From Ceratotherium simum simum (Eukaryota; Chordata; Mammalia; Perissodactyla; Rhinocerotidae): a stretch of 64,000 nucleotides of DNA. Numbering within the stretch: the first letter of the stretch is position 1; each line of letters begins with the position of its first letter. Under the pieces are notes generated by a model. The model did not search any database. It worked only from the letters and a program-made list of their open reading frames with translations, and was not told where the DNA came from. Of this stretch, positions 52,870-63,786 are shown in pieces. Location: NCBI RefSeq assembly GCF_000283155.1, contig NW_004454210.1:2424031-2488030 (forward strand), given 5' to 3'. The translations under genes and the position numbers were made by a program.

Positions 52870-53865
52870 GAGCCTCCGACCATGCAACCAGACAACTGTT
52901 GTAAAGGATGGGCTTTCAGACCACTTTTACTGCGTATTGTTTCAGAGCAGAAAAAGGAGAGTCAGCTCTCCAAAGAGAGAATTTGAAAACACTACATGAT
53001 TTCTAAGTTCTCTGCCACATAGATCTTTGTGGGACTTGCTAAGAACCACTCTGGTCATCTCATCTGCTTCCCCTGAAAAGAAAACTCATGGTTAGTGTCA
53101 GAGAGTTTCAATTTCCCATGAAAGGGACTTTCCCAAGAATCTACCATAATAAACACTTAGTAAACACTCAATAAATAAAAACTATTTATTATGATCTGTT
53201 CAGGCATGGCTGCTAATACAGTGGAAAGGAGTATATTCAGAAGGGCTGGTTGGAGGGCTGGGGTTCCTCTGGTCTGAAACTCCCCTGAGAGCCCTCACCT
53301 GAGCCCTCACCCTGAGCAGGGAGTGGAGAGCAGCCTGTCTCCTGAAGTGCAGGGAGCATAGCTCTGGGAGTAATGTCAGTGGGTCCGTCTGTGTGCAGAG
53401 GCCTCCTTTTGAATTTATCCCAGAGGATGAGGAGTCTCTAGAAAGGATGAAGGAAAGCCTACACTCAACTTCTGGAAGAGACTACAACATCCCAAGATGA
53501 ACCAATCTTAGCAAATGTGAGGAAAACTGTTCCAGGAGGCCCCAGTAGGGGCCTGGTGAGGTCCTGGTGATGGTCGGCTCCCTGCTAAGGTGTAGAACAA
53601 GGGCACAGGTAGAGCTGATGCAGACGACGGGGAGCAGGTGTGAGGGGTCCCTGCTGTGTCTCAGGGCAGAGATGAGCCCGAGAGCTTTTTGAAGCTCACA
53701 TACCAAAGGATTCCTGTTGACTCATGGGGAGACACCACCAGAAAAGGCCTAAAGAACATTTCCAGAAGTTAAGAGGGCGACAAACCGTTGGCATTTTCAG
53801 CATTTTTTCCTTGGCTGAAGGCTGGGACTTTGGAAAAGGACACCAAGTGAAGTGAATATTTGACT
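52870..53865. other. Upstream intergenic stretch without recognised features
   Basis: No gene or named repeat is supported. Confidence 0.5.
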
Positions 53866-53871
53866 TATGTT

Positions 53872-54108
53872 TCTTTTTTTTCTTTTTGTGAGGAAGACTG
53901 GCCCTGAGCTAACATGTATTGCCAATCCTCCTCCTTTTGTTTCCCTTTTTCTCCGCAAAGCCCCAGTAGCTAGTTGTGATGTCATAGTTGCTTATCCCTC
54001 TAGTTGCTGTATGCGGGACGCTGCCTCGGTGCGCTTCTGGGATCCGAACCCAGGCCACCAGCAGCGGAGCGCGCGCACTTAACTGCTAAGCCACGGGGCC
54101 TGCCCTTA
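53872..54108 (-). mobile_element. ERE SINE with one tail unit
   Basis: Reversed tail GGAAGACTGGCCCTGAGCTA, body complement CAAAGCCCCAGTAGCTAG, head complement GCTAAGCCACGGGGCCTGCC. Part of the middle is deleted after GGGACGCTGCCTC. Confidence 0.95.
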
Positions 54109-54112
54109 TTAG

Positions 54113-54300
54113 GGTTGCTTAAAGTGTGGTCAATCTGAAGGTCTCCCGCATCAGAATCCTCCTGTAAAAAAAGGAGACACCTGAGCCCCCTGCACTCCCA
54201 GACCTTTTGAATCAAAACCTCTGTGAAGGGCCCAGGAATTGGGCTTTGAAAAGCTCCCCAATTATTCTTATGCAGACCCAAGACCAGGAACCACTGACCT
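54113..54300. repeat. MER20-like hAT MITE
   Basis: GCTTAAAGTGTGGTCAATCT at the left, GACCCAAGACCAGGAACCAC at the right. Confidence 0.65.
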
Positions 54301-54534
54301 ACGTAGTGTCAAAGAACAGACTTTGGCTCTTTGGATCATAATCTAAAATGCCACATGAATGCACTCTTGAATCCAGATGGAGTGCATTTCACAAGGACTG
54401 AGAAGCCTGTTTGTCTAGAGATTGGCTTTAAGCGGAAAAAGAGAGCACTGGGAGGAGGGAGAAGAAGGTGAGGGAGATGATATTCAGCTAAAAACTGTAA
54501 AACCAGTAGGACAAGAAAAGAACAATGGCAGCAG

Positions 54535-55320
54535 TGTAAAAGGACGACTCTGGAGTCAGACTACCTGGATTCAGATCTTAGCTCTCTTTCCTACCAGCTG
54601 TTATGGTCTTGGGCAAGTTGCCTTACCTTCCTTGGTTTCCTTGTCTGTAAAATGGGGACCATAGGAATACCTGCCTCATAGGATAGGTGCTTGTGATGGT
54701 TAAGGCTGTGTGTCAACTTGATTGGGCTAGGATGCCCAGATAGCTGGTAAAACATTATTTCTGGGTGTGCCTGTGAGGGTGTTGCTGGAAGAGATTAGCA
54801 TTTGAATCAGTAGACTGAATAAAGATCCCCCTCACCAGTGTGGGTGGGCATCACGGCATCATTCAATCTGTTGAGGGCCTGAATAGATTCATTAGAACAA
54901 AAAGGTGGAGGAAGGGCAAATTTGCTCTCTGCTTGAGCTGGGCCATCCGTCTTCTCCTGCCCTCAGACATCAGCGCTCCTGGTTCTTGGGCCTTCAGACT
55001 TGGACCAGGACTTACACCATCAGCAACCTCCACTCTCACCCCACCCCACCCCACCCCGGTTCTCAGGCCTTTGGGTTGGGATTGGAACTACACCATCAGC
55101 TTTTCTGGGCCTCCAGCTTGCAGACGGCAGATCATGGGACTTCTCAGCCTCCACAATCATGAGAGCCAATCCCTCATAATAAATCTCTTTCTATGTATTT
55201 ATATATATCCTATTCGGTTCTGTTTCTCTGGAGAACTCTGACCAATACAGTGCTTCATATATATTATATGTCCCCGGTGCATAGTGAGCATTCAATAAAT
55301 ATTAGCCATTATTATTATTA
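54535..55320 (+). repeat. MIR SINE split by a solo LTR
   Basis: 54535-54691 gives the 5' and middle MIR (ACTCTGGAGTCAGACTACCT, GTCTGTAAAATGGGGACC); 55255-55320 gives the 3' end (GAGCATTCAATAAATATTAG). Confidence 0.9.
54692..55249 (+). mobile_element. ERVL-class solo LTR with 5-bp duplication
   Basis: 558 bp, TGTGATGGTTAAGGC to CCAATACA. It carries AACATTATTTCTGGGTGTGC, TTAGCATTTGAATCAGTAGA and the poly-A signal AATAAATC. Flanked by GTGCT at 54687-54691 and 55250-55254. Confidence 0.93.
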
Positions 55321-55414
55321 TTGGAATGTGTAACTAGTATTTCACAGGCTTAACAATTCAGGAATGAAGCTACAAATAATATTTATGGTCTGTGACACCT
55401 ATAGAAATATAAGC

Positions 55415-55762
55415 TGTCTTAGTCCACTCGGGCTGCTATAACAAAATAACATTGACCGGGTGCCTCATAATACAGAAATTCATTTCTCATAGTTCTGGAG
55501 GTTTGAAGTCTGAGATCAGGGTGCCAGAATGGTCTAGTGAGGTCTCTCATCTGGTTCGCAGACTTCTCATTGTATCCTTACATGGCGGAAGGGGGCTAAG
55601 AATCTCTAGGAGCCTCTTTTATAAGAGCACTAATCTCATTCATGAGGGCTCCACCCTCGTGACTTAAATACCTCCCAGGCCCCACCTACTAATACCATCA
55701 CCTGTAGGGGTTAGGATTTCAACATATGAATTTTGCGGGACACAAACATTTAGACCATAGCA
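55415..55762 (+). mobile_element. LTR or nonautonomous repeat, TGTCTTAG...CATAGCA
   Basis: Contains GGGCTGCTATAACAAAATAA, TTCTCATAGTTCTGGAGGTT, GGGCTCCACCCTCGTGACTT. Possible 5-bp duplication (TAAGC/GAAGC, 4 of 5). A common mammalian repeat that I cannot name safely. Confidence 0.7.
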
Positions 55763-56523
55763 GAAGCATTTGAGGTTTTAACAGTAGAGGTATTTACATA
55801 AACCTAACAAAGTGGTAAAAGATACTCACAGTTCAAAGAAGCATAACCGCCAGAAAGTGGGAGAGAGGGTACTGCAGATCAAGATGTACCCCTGCATAGA
55901 AATCCTCACCAAGACTCATGCAAAAAAGGCTTTTTAAGCATTTTTTTTAAGTTTTGAAACTTTTTAAAGTATATTCTAAGTATAAGGCCTTTGTTGGATA
56001 TGTGATTTGTAAATACTTTCTGCTAGCCTATAATTTGTCTTCCCATCCTTTTAACCAGGTCTTTTGCAAAACAAAAGTTTTCACTTTGATGAAATCCAAT
56101 TTATCCATTTTTACCTCTTGTGGATTGTGCTTTTTGTATCAGGTTTAAGAACTTTTGCCAAGTTCTAGATCCTGAAGATTTTTTTCTTACGCTCTTTTCT
56201 GAAAAGTTTTATAGTTCTATGTTTTCCATTTAAATCCATGGTCCCTTTTGAGTTTTTAATATAAGGTGTGATGGTCAAGGTTCTTATTTTGCTGATGGAT
56301 GTCCAATTGTTCCAGCACCATTTATTAAAAAGGCTACTCCTCTTCCATTGAATTGTCTTTGCTTTTCTGTAAATAATTAATTGGGTATATTTGTGTGGAT
56401 CTATTTCCAGGTTTTTTATTCTGTTCCATTGATCTGTCTTTCCCTCTGCCAGTACCACTCTCTCTTGATTACTGCACCTTATAGTAAGCTTTAACACTGG
56501 AAAATGATTCTTCCCACTTTATT

Positions 56524-56683
56524 TTAATTAATAGATTTTATTTTTAAGAGCAGTTTTAGGTTCATTGCAAAATTAAGCAAAAAGTACAGAGAGTTCCCAC
56601 ATACTCCTTCCCACAACCACACATAGGCTCTCCCACCACCAACATCCCACAACAGAGTGGTACATTTCTTACAACTGATATTT
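56524..56683 (-). mobile_element. 160-bp retroposed insert inside the LINE-1 relic
   Basis: Separates ORF2 codons KVEIS from the following YYKATV-equivalent region. Flanked by the 10-bp duplication CCACTTTATT at 56514-56523 and 56684-56693. Internal text includes AGCAGTTTTAGGTTCATTGC and CATCCCACAACAGAGTGGTA, shared with a common mammalian repeat. Confidence 0.85.
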
Positions 56684-58484
56684 CCACTTTATTCTTCTTT
56701 TTCACAATTGTTTTGGCTATTTTAGGGCTTTTCCCTTCCCAAATAAACTTTAGAATAAACTTGTCTATGTCTACAAAAAAAACTTGCTGGGATTTTGACA
56801 GGAATTGCATTAAACCTATAGAACAATTTAGGGGAGAATTAACATCTTTACTATGTTGAATTTTTCAATCCATGAACATAATAAAACTCTCGATTTATTT
56901 AGGTCTCCCTTAATTTCACCAGCATTTTATAATTTTCATTATACAGATCCTATACATGTTTTGGTACACTTATACCTAAGTAATTTTCTTTGGAGCAATT
57001 GTAAATGGTATTGCAATCAAAAAATTTTTGGTTTCCACTTATTCGTTGTCAGTATATAGAAAATACAATAGATTTTTGTGTTGATCTTGTATCTTACTGA
57101 ACTCATTTCTTCTAGTTTTGTTGTACATTCCTTAAAGTTTTTTATGTAGATAATCATGCCATCTGCAAATAGAGACAGTTTTATTTCTTCTTTCCAATCT
57201 GTGTGCCTTTTCTTTCTTTTTCTTGCAGTGGCTGGAATGTGCAGTACTATGTTGAATAGCAGTGGTGAGAGTAAACATCCTTTCATTGTTCCCGATCTCA
57301 GAGGGAAAGCATTCAATCTTTCAACATTAAGCATGATGCTAGCTGGATTTTTTTTTGGTAGATTCTCTTTATGAGATTGAGGAAGTGCCCCTCTATTTTT
57401 AGTGTATTGCGAGTTTTTACCACGTATTGGTGTTGAATTTTGTCAAATGCCTTTTCTGAATCGATATCATAAGGTTGTTCCTTCTTTAGGCTGTTGCTAT
57501 GGTGGATTACATTGATTTTCCAATATTGAACCAGCCTTGTATATCAGGAATAAATCCCTTATAATAGGTCAGGAAGTATTCTCTATTTTCTGGAAAAGCC
57601 TGTATAGATTAATTCTTTGAATGTTTTGTAAGATTCTCTGGTGAAACCATCTGGGCTTGGAGATATCTTTTTTGAGAGTATTTTAATTACAAATTCAATT
57701 TTAGGATTATTGTTTCTCTACTTCATGTTGGCGTAGTTTTGGTGGTTTGTGATTTTCAAGGAATTCGTCCATTTCTTCTAAGTTGTCGAATTTGAGCATA
57801 GAGTTGTTCATTGTATTCCTTTATTATTCTTTTAATGGCTGCAGGATCTGTTGTAACATTTCCTATTTTCATTCCTGATATTAGTAGTTTGTGCCTTCTT
57901 TTTCTTAATCTTGTTAGAGATTTACCGATTGTATTTTTTGAGGGACTAGCTTTATGTTTAACTTTTCCCTCTCCTTTTCCTCTTTTCAATTTCATTGATT
58001 TCTGCTCTTTATCATTTCCTTCCTTCTGATTGCTTTGCTTTTATTTTGCTCTTTTTTCTAGTTTCTTGAGCTACGAACTTATTGATTTGAGATCTTTCTT
58101 CTTTTATAATGTAAGCACATAGTGCTATAAATTTCCCTTTCAGTGCTTCATTAGCTGTATCTCACAGATTTTGATGCTTTCGTTTTCATTCACTTCTACG
58201 TATTTTTTTTCCTTTTGAGACTCGTTCTTTGACCCATGGATTATTTATAAATGTGCTGTTTAATTTCCAAGTGTTTGATGATTTTCCTATCATCATTCTG
58301 TTGTTGATTTCTAGTTTGATTCCATTATAGTCAGAGAACATATTCTGTATGGTTGCAATCCTTTTATATGTGTCAAGGTTTGTTCTATAGCCCACATTAT
58401 GATATACGCTGGTGTATGCTCCATGGGCGCTTGAAAAGAACGTGTCTTCTGCTGTTGCTGAGTGTTCTATAAATGTCAATTAGA

Positions 58485-58772
58485 GGGGCCGGCCCCGTGG
58501 CTTAGCGGTTAAGTACACGCACTCCGCTACTGGCGGCCTGAGTTTGGATCCCGGGTGTGCACCGACGCACTGCTTGTCTGGCCATGCTGAGGCGGCGTCC
58601 CACATACAGCAACTAGAAGGATGTGCAACTACGACATGGAACTATCTACTGGAGCTTTGGGGAAAAAAAGGAGGATTGGCAATAGATGTTAGCTCAGGGC
58701 TGGTCTTCCTCAGCAAAAAGAGGACTGGCATTGATGTTAGCTCAGGGCTGATCTTCTTCCTCAAAAAAAAAA
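58485..58772 (+). mobile_element. ERE SINE, long form, inside LINE-1
   Basis: Complete head, body and two tail units. The 10-bp duplication GTCAATTAGA is at 58475-58484 and 58773-58782. Confidence 0.98.
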
Positions 58773-59149
58773 GTCAATTAGATCCCTTTTGATTGTCTTG
58801 TTCAGTTCTTCTATACCCTTGCTGATTTTCTCTAGCAGTTCTATCAACTGGTGAGAGTGGGGGGTTGAAGTCCCTAAATATAACTGGATTTGCCTATTTC
58901 TCCTTTTAGCTCTATGTTTTTGCTTCATGTATTTTGAAGCTTTGTTGCTTGGTGTATACACATTTAGGGTTGCTCCATCTTCTTGGTGGACCAACCCTGT
59001 CATCATCATGTAACGTCCCTCATTGTCTCTAGTAATACATTTTGCTTTGAAGTCGAATTTATCTGATATTAATATAGCCAGTACTTTTTTTTTAAATTAA
59101 CGTTAGCCCAGTTTTGAAAGTTAGTTTCCTAAAGCCACTTGCAGTGACC

Positions 59150-59600
59150 AATTATTTTTATCAGTCTGAGTCTCAAAAAGAAATAGATGGCACACTGATC
59201 TTAGGACAGCTTGAGGAAGGTTTAATAAAGGGACTATTTACAAAGGTGTGAACAGGCTATAGGGGAACCACGAGTAGTTCAGCACCCTAGGATTAGTAAC
59301 AGTAGTTACTAGTTACTGGAACCCAAGAGAGAGTCCTATAAAGAATGCGACCTTGATGGAAAGAAACAGTGATCTCTGGTTGAGGAAAAAAGCCAGACCA
59401 AGGTGATCCCACAGGGAGAGAGCCAGAAATACCCTGACCTCACTTCCTCTGTTCACTCTCCTGCCCTGGCTCCTCATTGTTCAAACCAAGTCAGAAGTGA
59501 GGAGGCAAGGATGCAGTCCATATAGGTTAGCCTCCTGGGGCAGAAAGCAGGGTAGGAAAGGGTGGAGAGTAGATCTGGTAGGGCAAACAAAAAATATCTA
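59150..59600. repeat. Probable old interspersed repeat, unnamed
   Basis: ATCAGTCTGAGTCTCAAAAA, AGATGGCACACTGATCTTAG, AATAAAGGGACTATTTACAA and AGCCTCCTGGGGCAGAAAGC occur together in a widespread mammalian repeat that I cannot name. Confidence 0.5.
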
Positions 59601-59604
59601 AGAC

Positions 59605-59981
59605 TTACTAACCTGAAGGACCCTGAGCTGATAATTTTTCATTTGGATTACCTCTACATTTATAGGACCTGAACTCTATCTAAAAATGGAACTGACTACC
59701 ACAAGAACACCCAGAACCTAGAAATACTCCTTCAGGGGACAGCCAGTGGTGGGAACACCATGGAGAATCTTTAAGCATCTGAGGACTGGCTTTGGGGACC
59801 TCTGAAGTTCCCCCCAGCCTTGAGATTCTGCTGCTGAGAAAGCTGCAACGAAACAGCCTAAAAAGTACAGAAACTCTAGTCGGTGTGGAGGTCCTAACCA
59901 CTGGCATTAGGAATCAGGTGTGTGTGTGGGGGTTGGTGCAGAAGCAGACTGGGGTTATCAATGGGGCATGACTGAGGCATT
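59605..59981. other. Intergenic stretch without recognised features
   Basis: Includes a short GT run near 59919. Nothing else is supported. Confidence 0.5.
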
Positions 59982-60154
59982 CTTAGTACCTAAGAATTTG
60001 AAACTTCCAGTCTCTTCTGTCAAGCACGTCAATTAAGGGGGCGTATAATGTAGCTCTGAGACCTGAGAGTCTAGTGCTGATGTTGTGGGATAGTGAAGTT
60101 TAGAGGTGGAAATGAATGGTACTTTAGGAGGGCTTCTGCATGTGGGTACTGTGT
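59982..60154 (+). repeat. Left arm of a near-perfect 173-bp inverted repeat
   Basis: Begins CTTAGTACCTAAGAATTTGA and ends CATGTGGGTACTGTGT. It is the reverse complement of 60874-61046 except at 60098 (G) against 60930 (T), a G:U-compatible pair. Flanking sequence outside both boundaries does not match. Confidence 0.98.
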
Positions 60155-60873
60155 GGATGTTTGGGGCATGGTTGTGGAGATGAACAGGAACAGGTGTCTA
60201 CTGGATATCAGCCACAAATGAACAAGAAAAGCAGCAATATCACATTAGACAAAGGATGGAAATTAAACTGTTCTCTTACATCAGCACCAAAGTGGATAGC
60301 ATGTAAAAGGCATTGTGTAAAGGTGATTTTCTTTAATATAAGATTTCATCTCAAAAGTCTCTGCAAGTTTTCTGTGAAATGGGATGAAGTTCAAATTCCC
60401 TAGTTCAACAGCCAAAGCTATATAAGTTCAATAGAAACCCTGACAAAACTGACTTAAACATAAGGAAAAGTATTAGCTCTCTGGACTGAAAATCCAGAGG
60501 TAAGGTAGCTTCCATGTTTCAACAGCATAAGGATGTCATCCTGGGCCCAGATATGTACTGTTTCTCAGCTTTACTGGCCTCAGCACGTTTCTTTCAAAGC
60601 CTAGAGACCCTTGTGGTTAAAACACTCAGGGCTATCTAAAATTAGAAACATGGCTTCTTCTGGGTTTATATAAAGTAGGCCTCTCCTTTCTTAGGAGTCC
60701 TGGGCAAACTTCCCCTTGGATCTCTCTGGGAAAATCACCCTGGCAAGGTGGATGGGATTACTGATTGGCTCAAATTAATCAAGGCCCATCTGTGAATCTG
60801 TGCCTAGGGTCAGATTCCTAAGTGCAGGGCTACTTGGAAGGAAGAGGAGAAATGAATGCTTCACAAGCAATCA
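60155..60873. other. 719-bp spacer of the inverted repeat
   Basis: No gene. The second half (TGGCAAGGTGGATGGGATTA, TGATTGGCTCAAATTAATCA) resembles a widespread mammalian repeat that I cannot name, and its 3' end falls close to the right arm boundary. An 87-codon open frame at 60140-60403 has no domain. Confidence 0.6.
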
Positions 60874-61046
60874 ACACAGTACCCACATGCAGAAGCCCTC
60901 CTAAAGTACCATTCATTTCCACCTCTAAATTTCACTATCCCACAACATCAGCACTAGACTCTCAGGTCTCAGAGCTACATTATACGCCCCCTTAATTGAC
61001 GTGCTTGACAGAAGAGACTGGAAGTTTCAAATTCTTAGGTACTAAG
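60874..61046 (-). repeat. Right arm of a near-perfect 173-bp inverted repeat
   Basis: Begins ACACAGTACCCACATGCAGA and ends AATTCTTAGGTACTAAG. See the left arm for the match. Confidence 0.98.
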
Positions 61047-61049
61047 CTG

Positions 61050-62395
61050 TTCCACTTCAAGGAGAAAGGCCCGGGGTAAACACAAGGGAGATGTGATTTT
61101 GCCTTCCTTTAAGCAGTCTGAAGGTCGCAGGTGCCCCTTTTGGCATGTGCAGCTCTAGCTACTGAGTATGATTCCAAGCTTAATGACACAGAATATGTTT
61201 CTTAAATAAATAAGAAAGTCCTGAAATACAAGCCAATTACTTATGAGGGCTCAAAGAAGGAAAAGAATAGCAAGATTCATTTAAGCAGAGTGTCCTCTGC
61301 TTAATTTAGTTTCCTTATGTTTACGTGTTCGTCAGGTTTCTCTTCTAATTAATATAGCCTTGAATGTTGTTAGGAAAACCTAGCTGGGTAACACTTAACA
61401 AGAGTCAGCAGCTCACAGGAAAGTAGGGGGCCACTTCCCTAACTGCAGAGTATCTGTACTTGAGTGCCCAAGTTAGAACCTCACCTTTGCAACCTCCCTG
61501 AGGCCTCTTGACCCTCTCCTTCCCTGGCTGGGGCAGCTCACAAGTGCTTGCCTGGGAATGTGGTGGCAACAGGTCTGCTGGCGTTGGAGAAGTGAAAATG
61601 AGGAAGTTCCAGACTCCAGGGTCATTGTAAGGCAGATAACACTCTAGTGCAGCTTCCAGCGAGTTCCTGTGGGTGGCCATAGGAGACCAGGCATAATTTC
61701 TCTGGTCCTTAATACATGACTAGGATTAACTCAGGGGCCTACATAAACTGCGGCAATGAGGTTGTGCTCACTGCAACCAAGCCTGGTTAGAGAGGTGGTG
61801 CCCTAGTTATACTTCCACCTAAGCCTCTAACCACTCTTGACAAAAAGGCACCAGCAAACTCCCTGGCCAGCCAAAAGCCTTTCAAGTCAGGAGAGGCTCA
61901 GAAGGCTCTGGCTGTTCTGCAGAGCTGAAGGAGACACCCCAGATGCAGCAAGGCTGCTAGCTCTAGGGGAAAGCAGCTCCACTAGCAGGAATGTACTCAA
62001 AGCAGGGCAATAGGCACAGTCTACTCCATGGAGGCAAACGGAGGGTGCAGTCTGCAGAGACCTTAAAAATAACAAAACTGACTATATCTGCTTTTTATCA
62101 TCACCATTTGCTACAAACAATCCTAAACAATATTAGTGATAAAAGATCTCACCCAGCCAGAGACTGGAGACTACTCCTACGAGTGAGCTACCAGAGTTTT
62201 CCACCTTATCCACTAATGCTTTTGCAGGGAACTGAAACCAAGTACTCCACATCCATCCAAGGAAGGCCACCCTTCCTCCCTCTCTGATCCCTGGTCCTGC
62301 CAATACAGCTACATTGCTATGTTTATCAATAAACTTCTCTTCCTCATGACCCCAAGGGGCCTGACTGGCTGACCAGAACGCTGGAGGGTGGAAGA
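61050..62395. other. Intergenic stretch without recognised features
   Basis: A 91-codon minus-strand open frame at 61405-61680 has no recognisable family. No promoter, splice or poly-A context supports a gene. Confidence 0.5.
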
Positions 62396-62399
62396 ACAT

Positions 62400-62585
62400 G
62401 GGCTCTGGGGAAAAGATGTACTGGTTTCCAGGCCCATTTCTATCACTTGGGTGGCCCTGAGCAAGTGACCATCTCTTGGAGCTTCTTTCCTCAAAGGTAA
62501 AATGGGAATTATCATAGCATTTAATTCCTACGATCATTTTGAAGATTAAGAATGCTGTAAAAACATTTAGCACACTGACAGATAA
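62400..62585 (+). repeat. MIR SINE
   Basis: GGGTGGCCCTGAGCAAGTGA, TTTCCTCAAAGGTAAAATGG, then the AT-rich 3' end. Confidence 0.8.
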
Positions 62586-62589
62586 ATAG

Positions 62590-63350
62590 GATTCATATTT
62601 TCACCTACTCCTAGGTTATGAGAATTAAAAAGCTACCAGCACACATTCTACCAACCAAATTCTTTTTCACTCCTGACTCTAGTTCCAGTGTAGTTTGAGA
62701 AATGAGCTCATCGTATGTGAGATTTTTTATTTTCACACAAATTATTTACATGCCTACAGTAACTAGAGTTGTTTTCTCACAGGTTGTATTACTTTTTCTG
62801 TAAGAGACGTGAATTTAAGAAAAGCCAATCCTTCATCTCCAAAGTTGAGGGCTTCCCTAGAGTGCAAACATGCTGTCCAAGTGAGGACGTGCTAACCAAT
62901 TAATTCCAGTTCCTGCCTAAAGTATCCAACACTTCAGTTTAACTGGAATGTACAGTCTATTGACATTCAATAAAATTGCTGACATGGTTGGGTACAGGTC
63001 AACCATCTTTCTGTAAGTTTTCTATTTGTCTCTTCGGTCCTTTATTTTCCCTTTCCTGTCTCTTTTTTGGGTTAGACTATTTCTTAGCAATCGATTTTAT
63101 CTTCTCTATTGACTTTTTTAACCATATCTATTTGTATTATTTTTTTAATGGCATAGATGCTTAATTTATTACAGTCTATCTTAAGTTAATTTTATACCAC
63201 TTCACAAATAATGTAAAAACTTACAACAGTTTAATTCCATTTTACTCTCTAAGCCCCTTCTTTAATTGTGGTCATTTATTTTACTTCTCCATATGTTAAC
63301 TCTCAATGCCTATACCATTCAGTAAGCATTTAGTACAGGTGAAGTTGTCG
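62590..63350. other. AT-rich intergenic stretch, unassigned
   Basis: Long T-rich tracts from 63000 on. May be an old LINE, but I cannot place it. Confidence 0.4.
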
Positions 63351-63352
63351 AG

Positions 63353-63692
63353 TCTTTTTTTTGGTGATGAAGTTTAGCCTTGAGCTAACATCTGTTGCCA
63401 ACCTTCCTCTTTTTTGCTGAGGAAGATTGGCCCTGGGCTAACATCCGTGCCCATCTTCCTCTACTTTATATGTGGGACGCCTGCCACAGTATGGCTTGAT
63501 AAGCAGTGTGTAGGTCTGTGCCCGGGACCAGAACGCGCGAATCCTGGGCTGCGTAAGCAGACCGCGGGAACTAAATTACTACACCACTGGGCCAGACCCT
63601 CAAGTATCTTTTTATGCTCATCTGAACCTGTGAACTCTGGGCCACGGAAGCGGAGCATGCAAACTTAACTACTACGCCATCGGGCCACCCAA
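63353..63692 (-). mobile_element. Older ERE-related SINE with two head-like segments
   Basis: Reversed tail units (GAGCTAACATCTGTTGCC and GGCTAACATCCGTGCCCATC), then two successive head complements ending CCACTGGGCCAG and GCCATCGGGCCAC. Looks like a tandem or nested pair. Confidence 0.85.
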
Positions 63693-63786
63693 ACCACCTT
63701 TCTTTTTAAATCTTTAAAAAAGTTTTCTTATAAAAATCATCCCTTTAAAAAAAAAATCATAGTTTTATCAAAAGGTATACTTCCCG

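Larger units (their letters stand above)
55930..59090 (-). pseudogene. LINE-1 ORF2 relic, about 2.7 kb of LINE-1 plus two nested insertions
   Basis: Minus-strand translations follow ORF2 order from high to low coordinates. The endonuclease part is at 59009-58790 (DGATLNVYTPSNKA) and 58479-58190 (FSSAHGAYTSVYHN, then NTWKLNSTFINNPWVKE). The reverse transcriptase is at 57334-57020 (FPLRSGTMKGCLLSPLLFNI, then LSLFADGMIIYIKN). The C-terminal region is at 56810-56690 (LKFIWEGKSPKIAKT) and 56497-56200 (SLFNKWCWNNWTSIS). In the active-site FADD motif the second Asp is Gly (FADG). Many stops and frameshifts; inactive. It is interrupted by an ERE and by a 160-bp insert. Confidence 0.92.

Noticed and set aside
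56165..59009. LINE-1 ORF2 pieces as a live reverse transcriptase
   Set aside because: Frameshifts, stops, two insertions and a lost catalytic residue in the FADD motif.
61405..61680. 91-codon minus-strand open frame as a new gene
   Set aside because: No domain, no splice or promoter context, and no family I recognise; length is within chance for this many bases.
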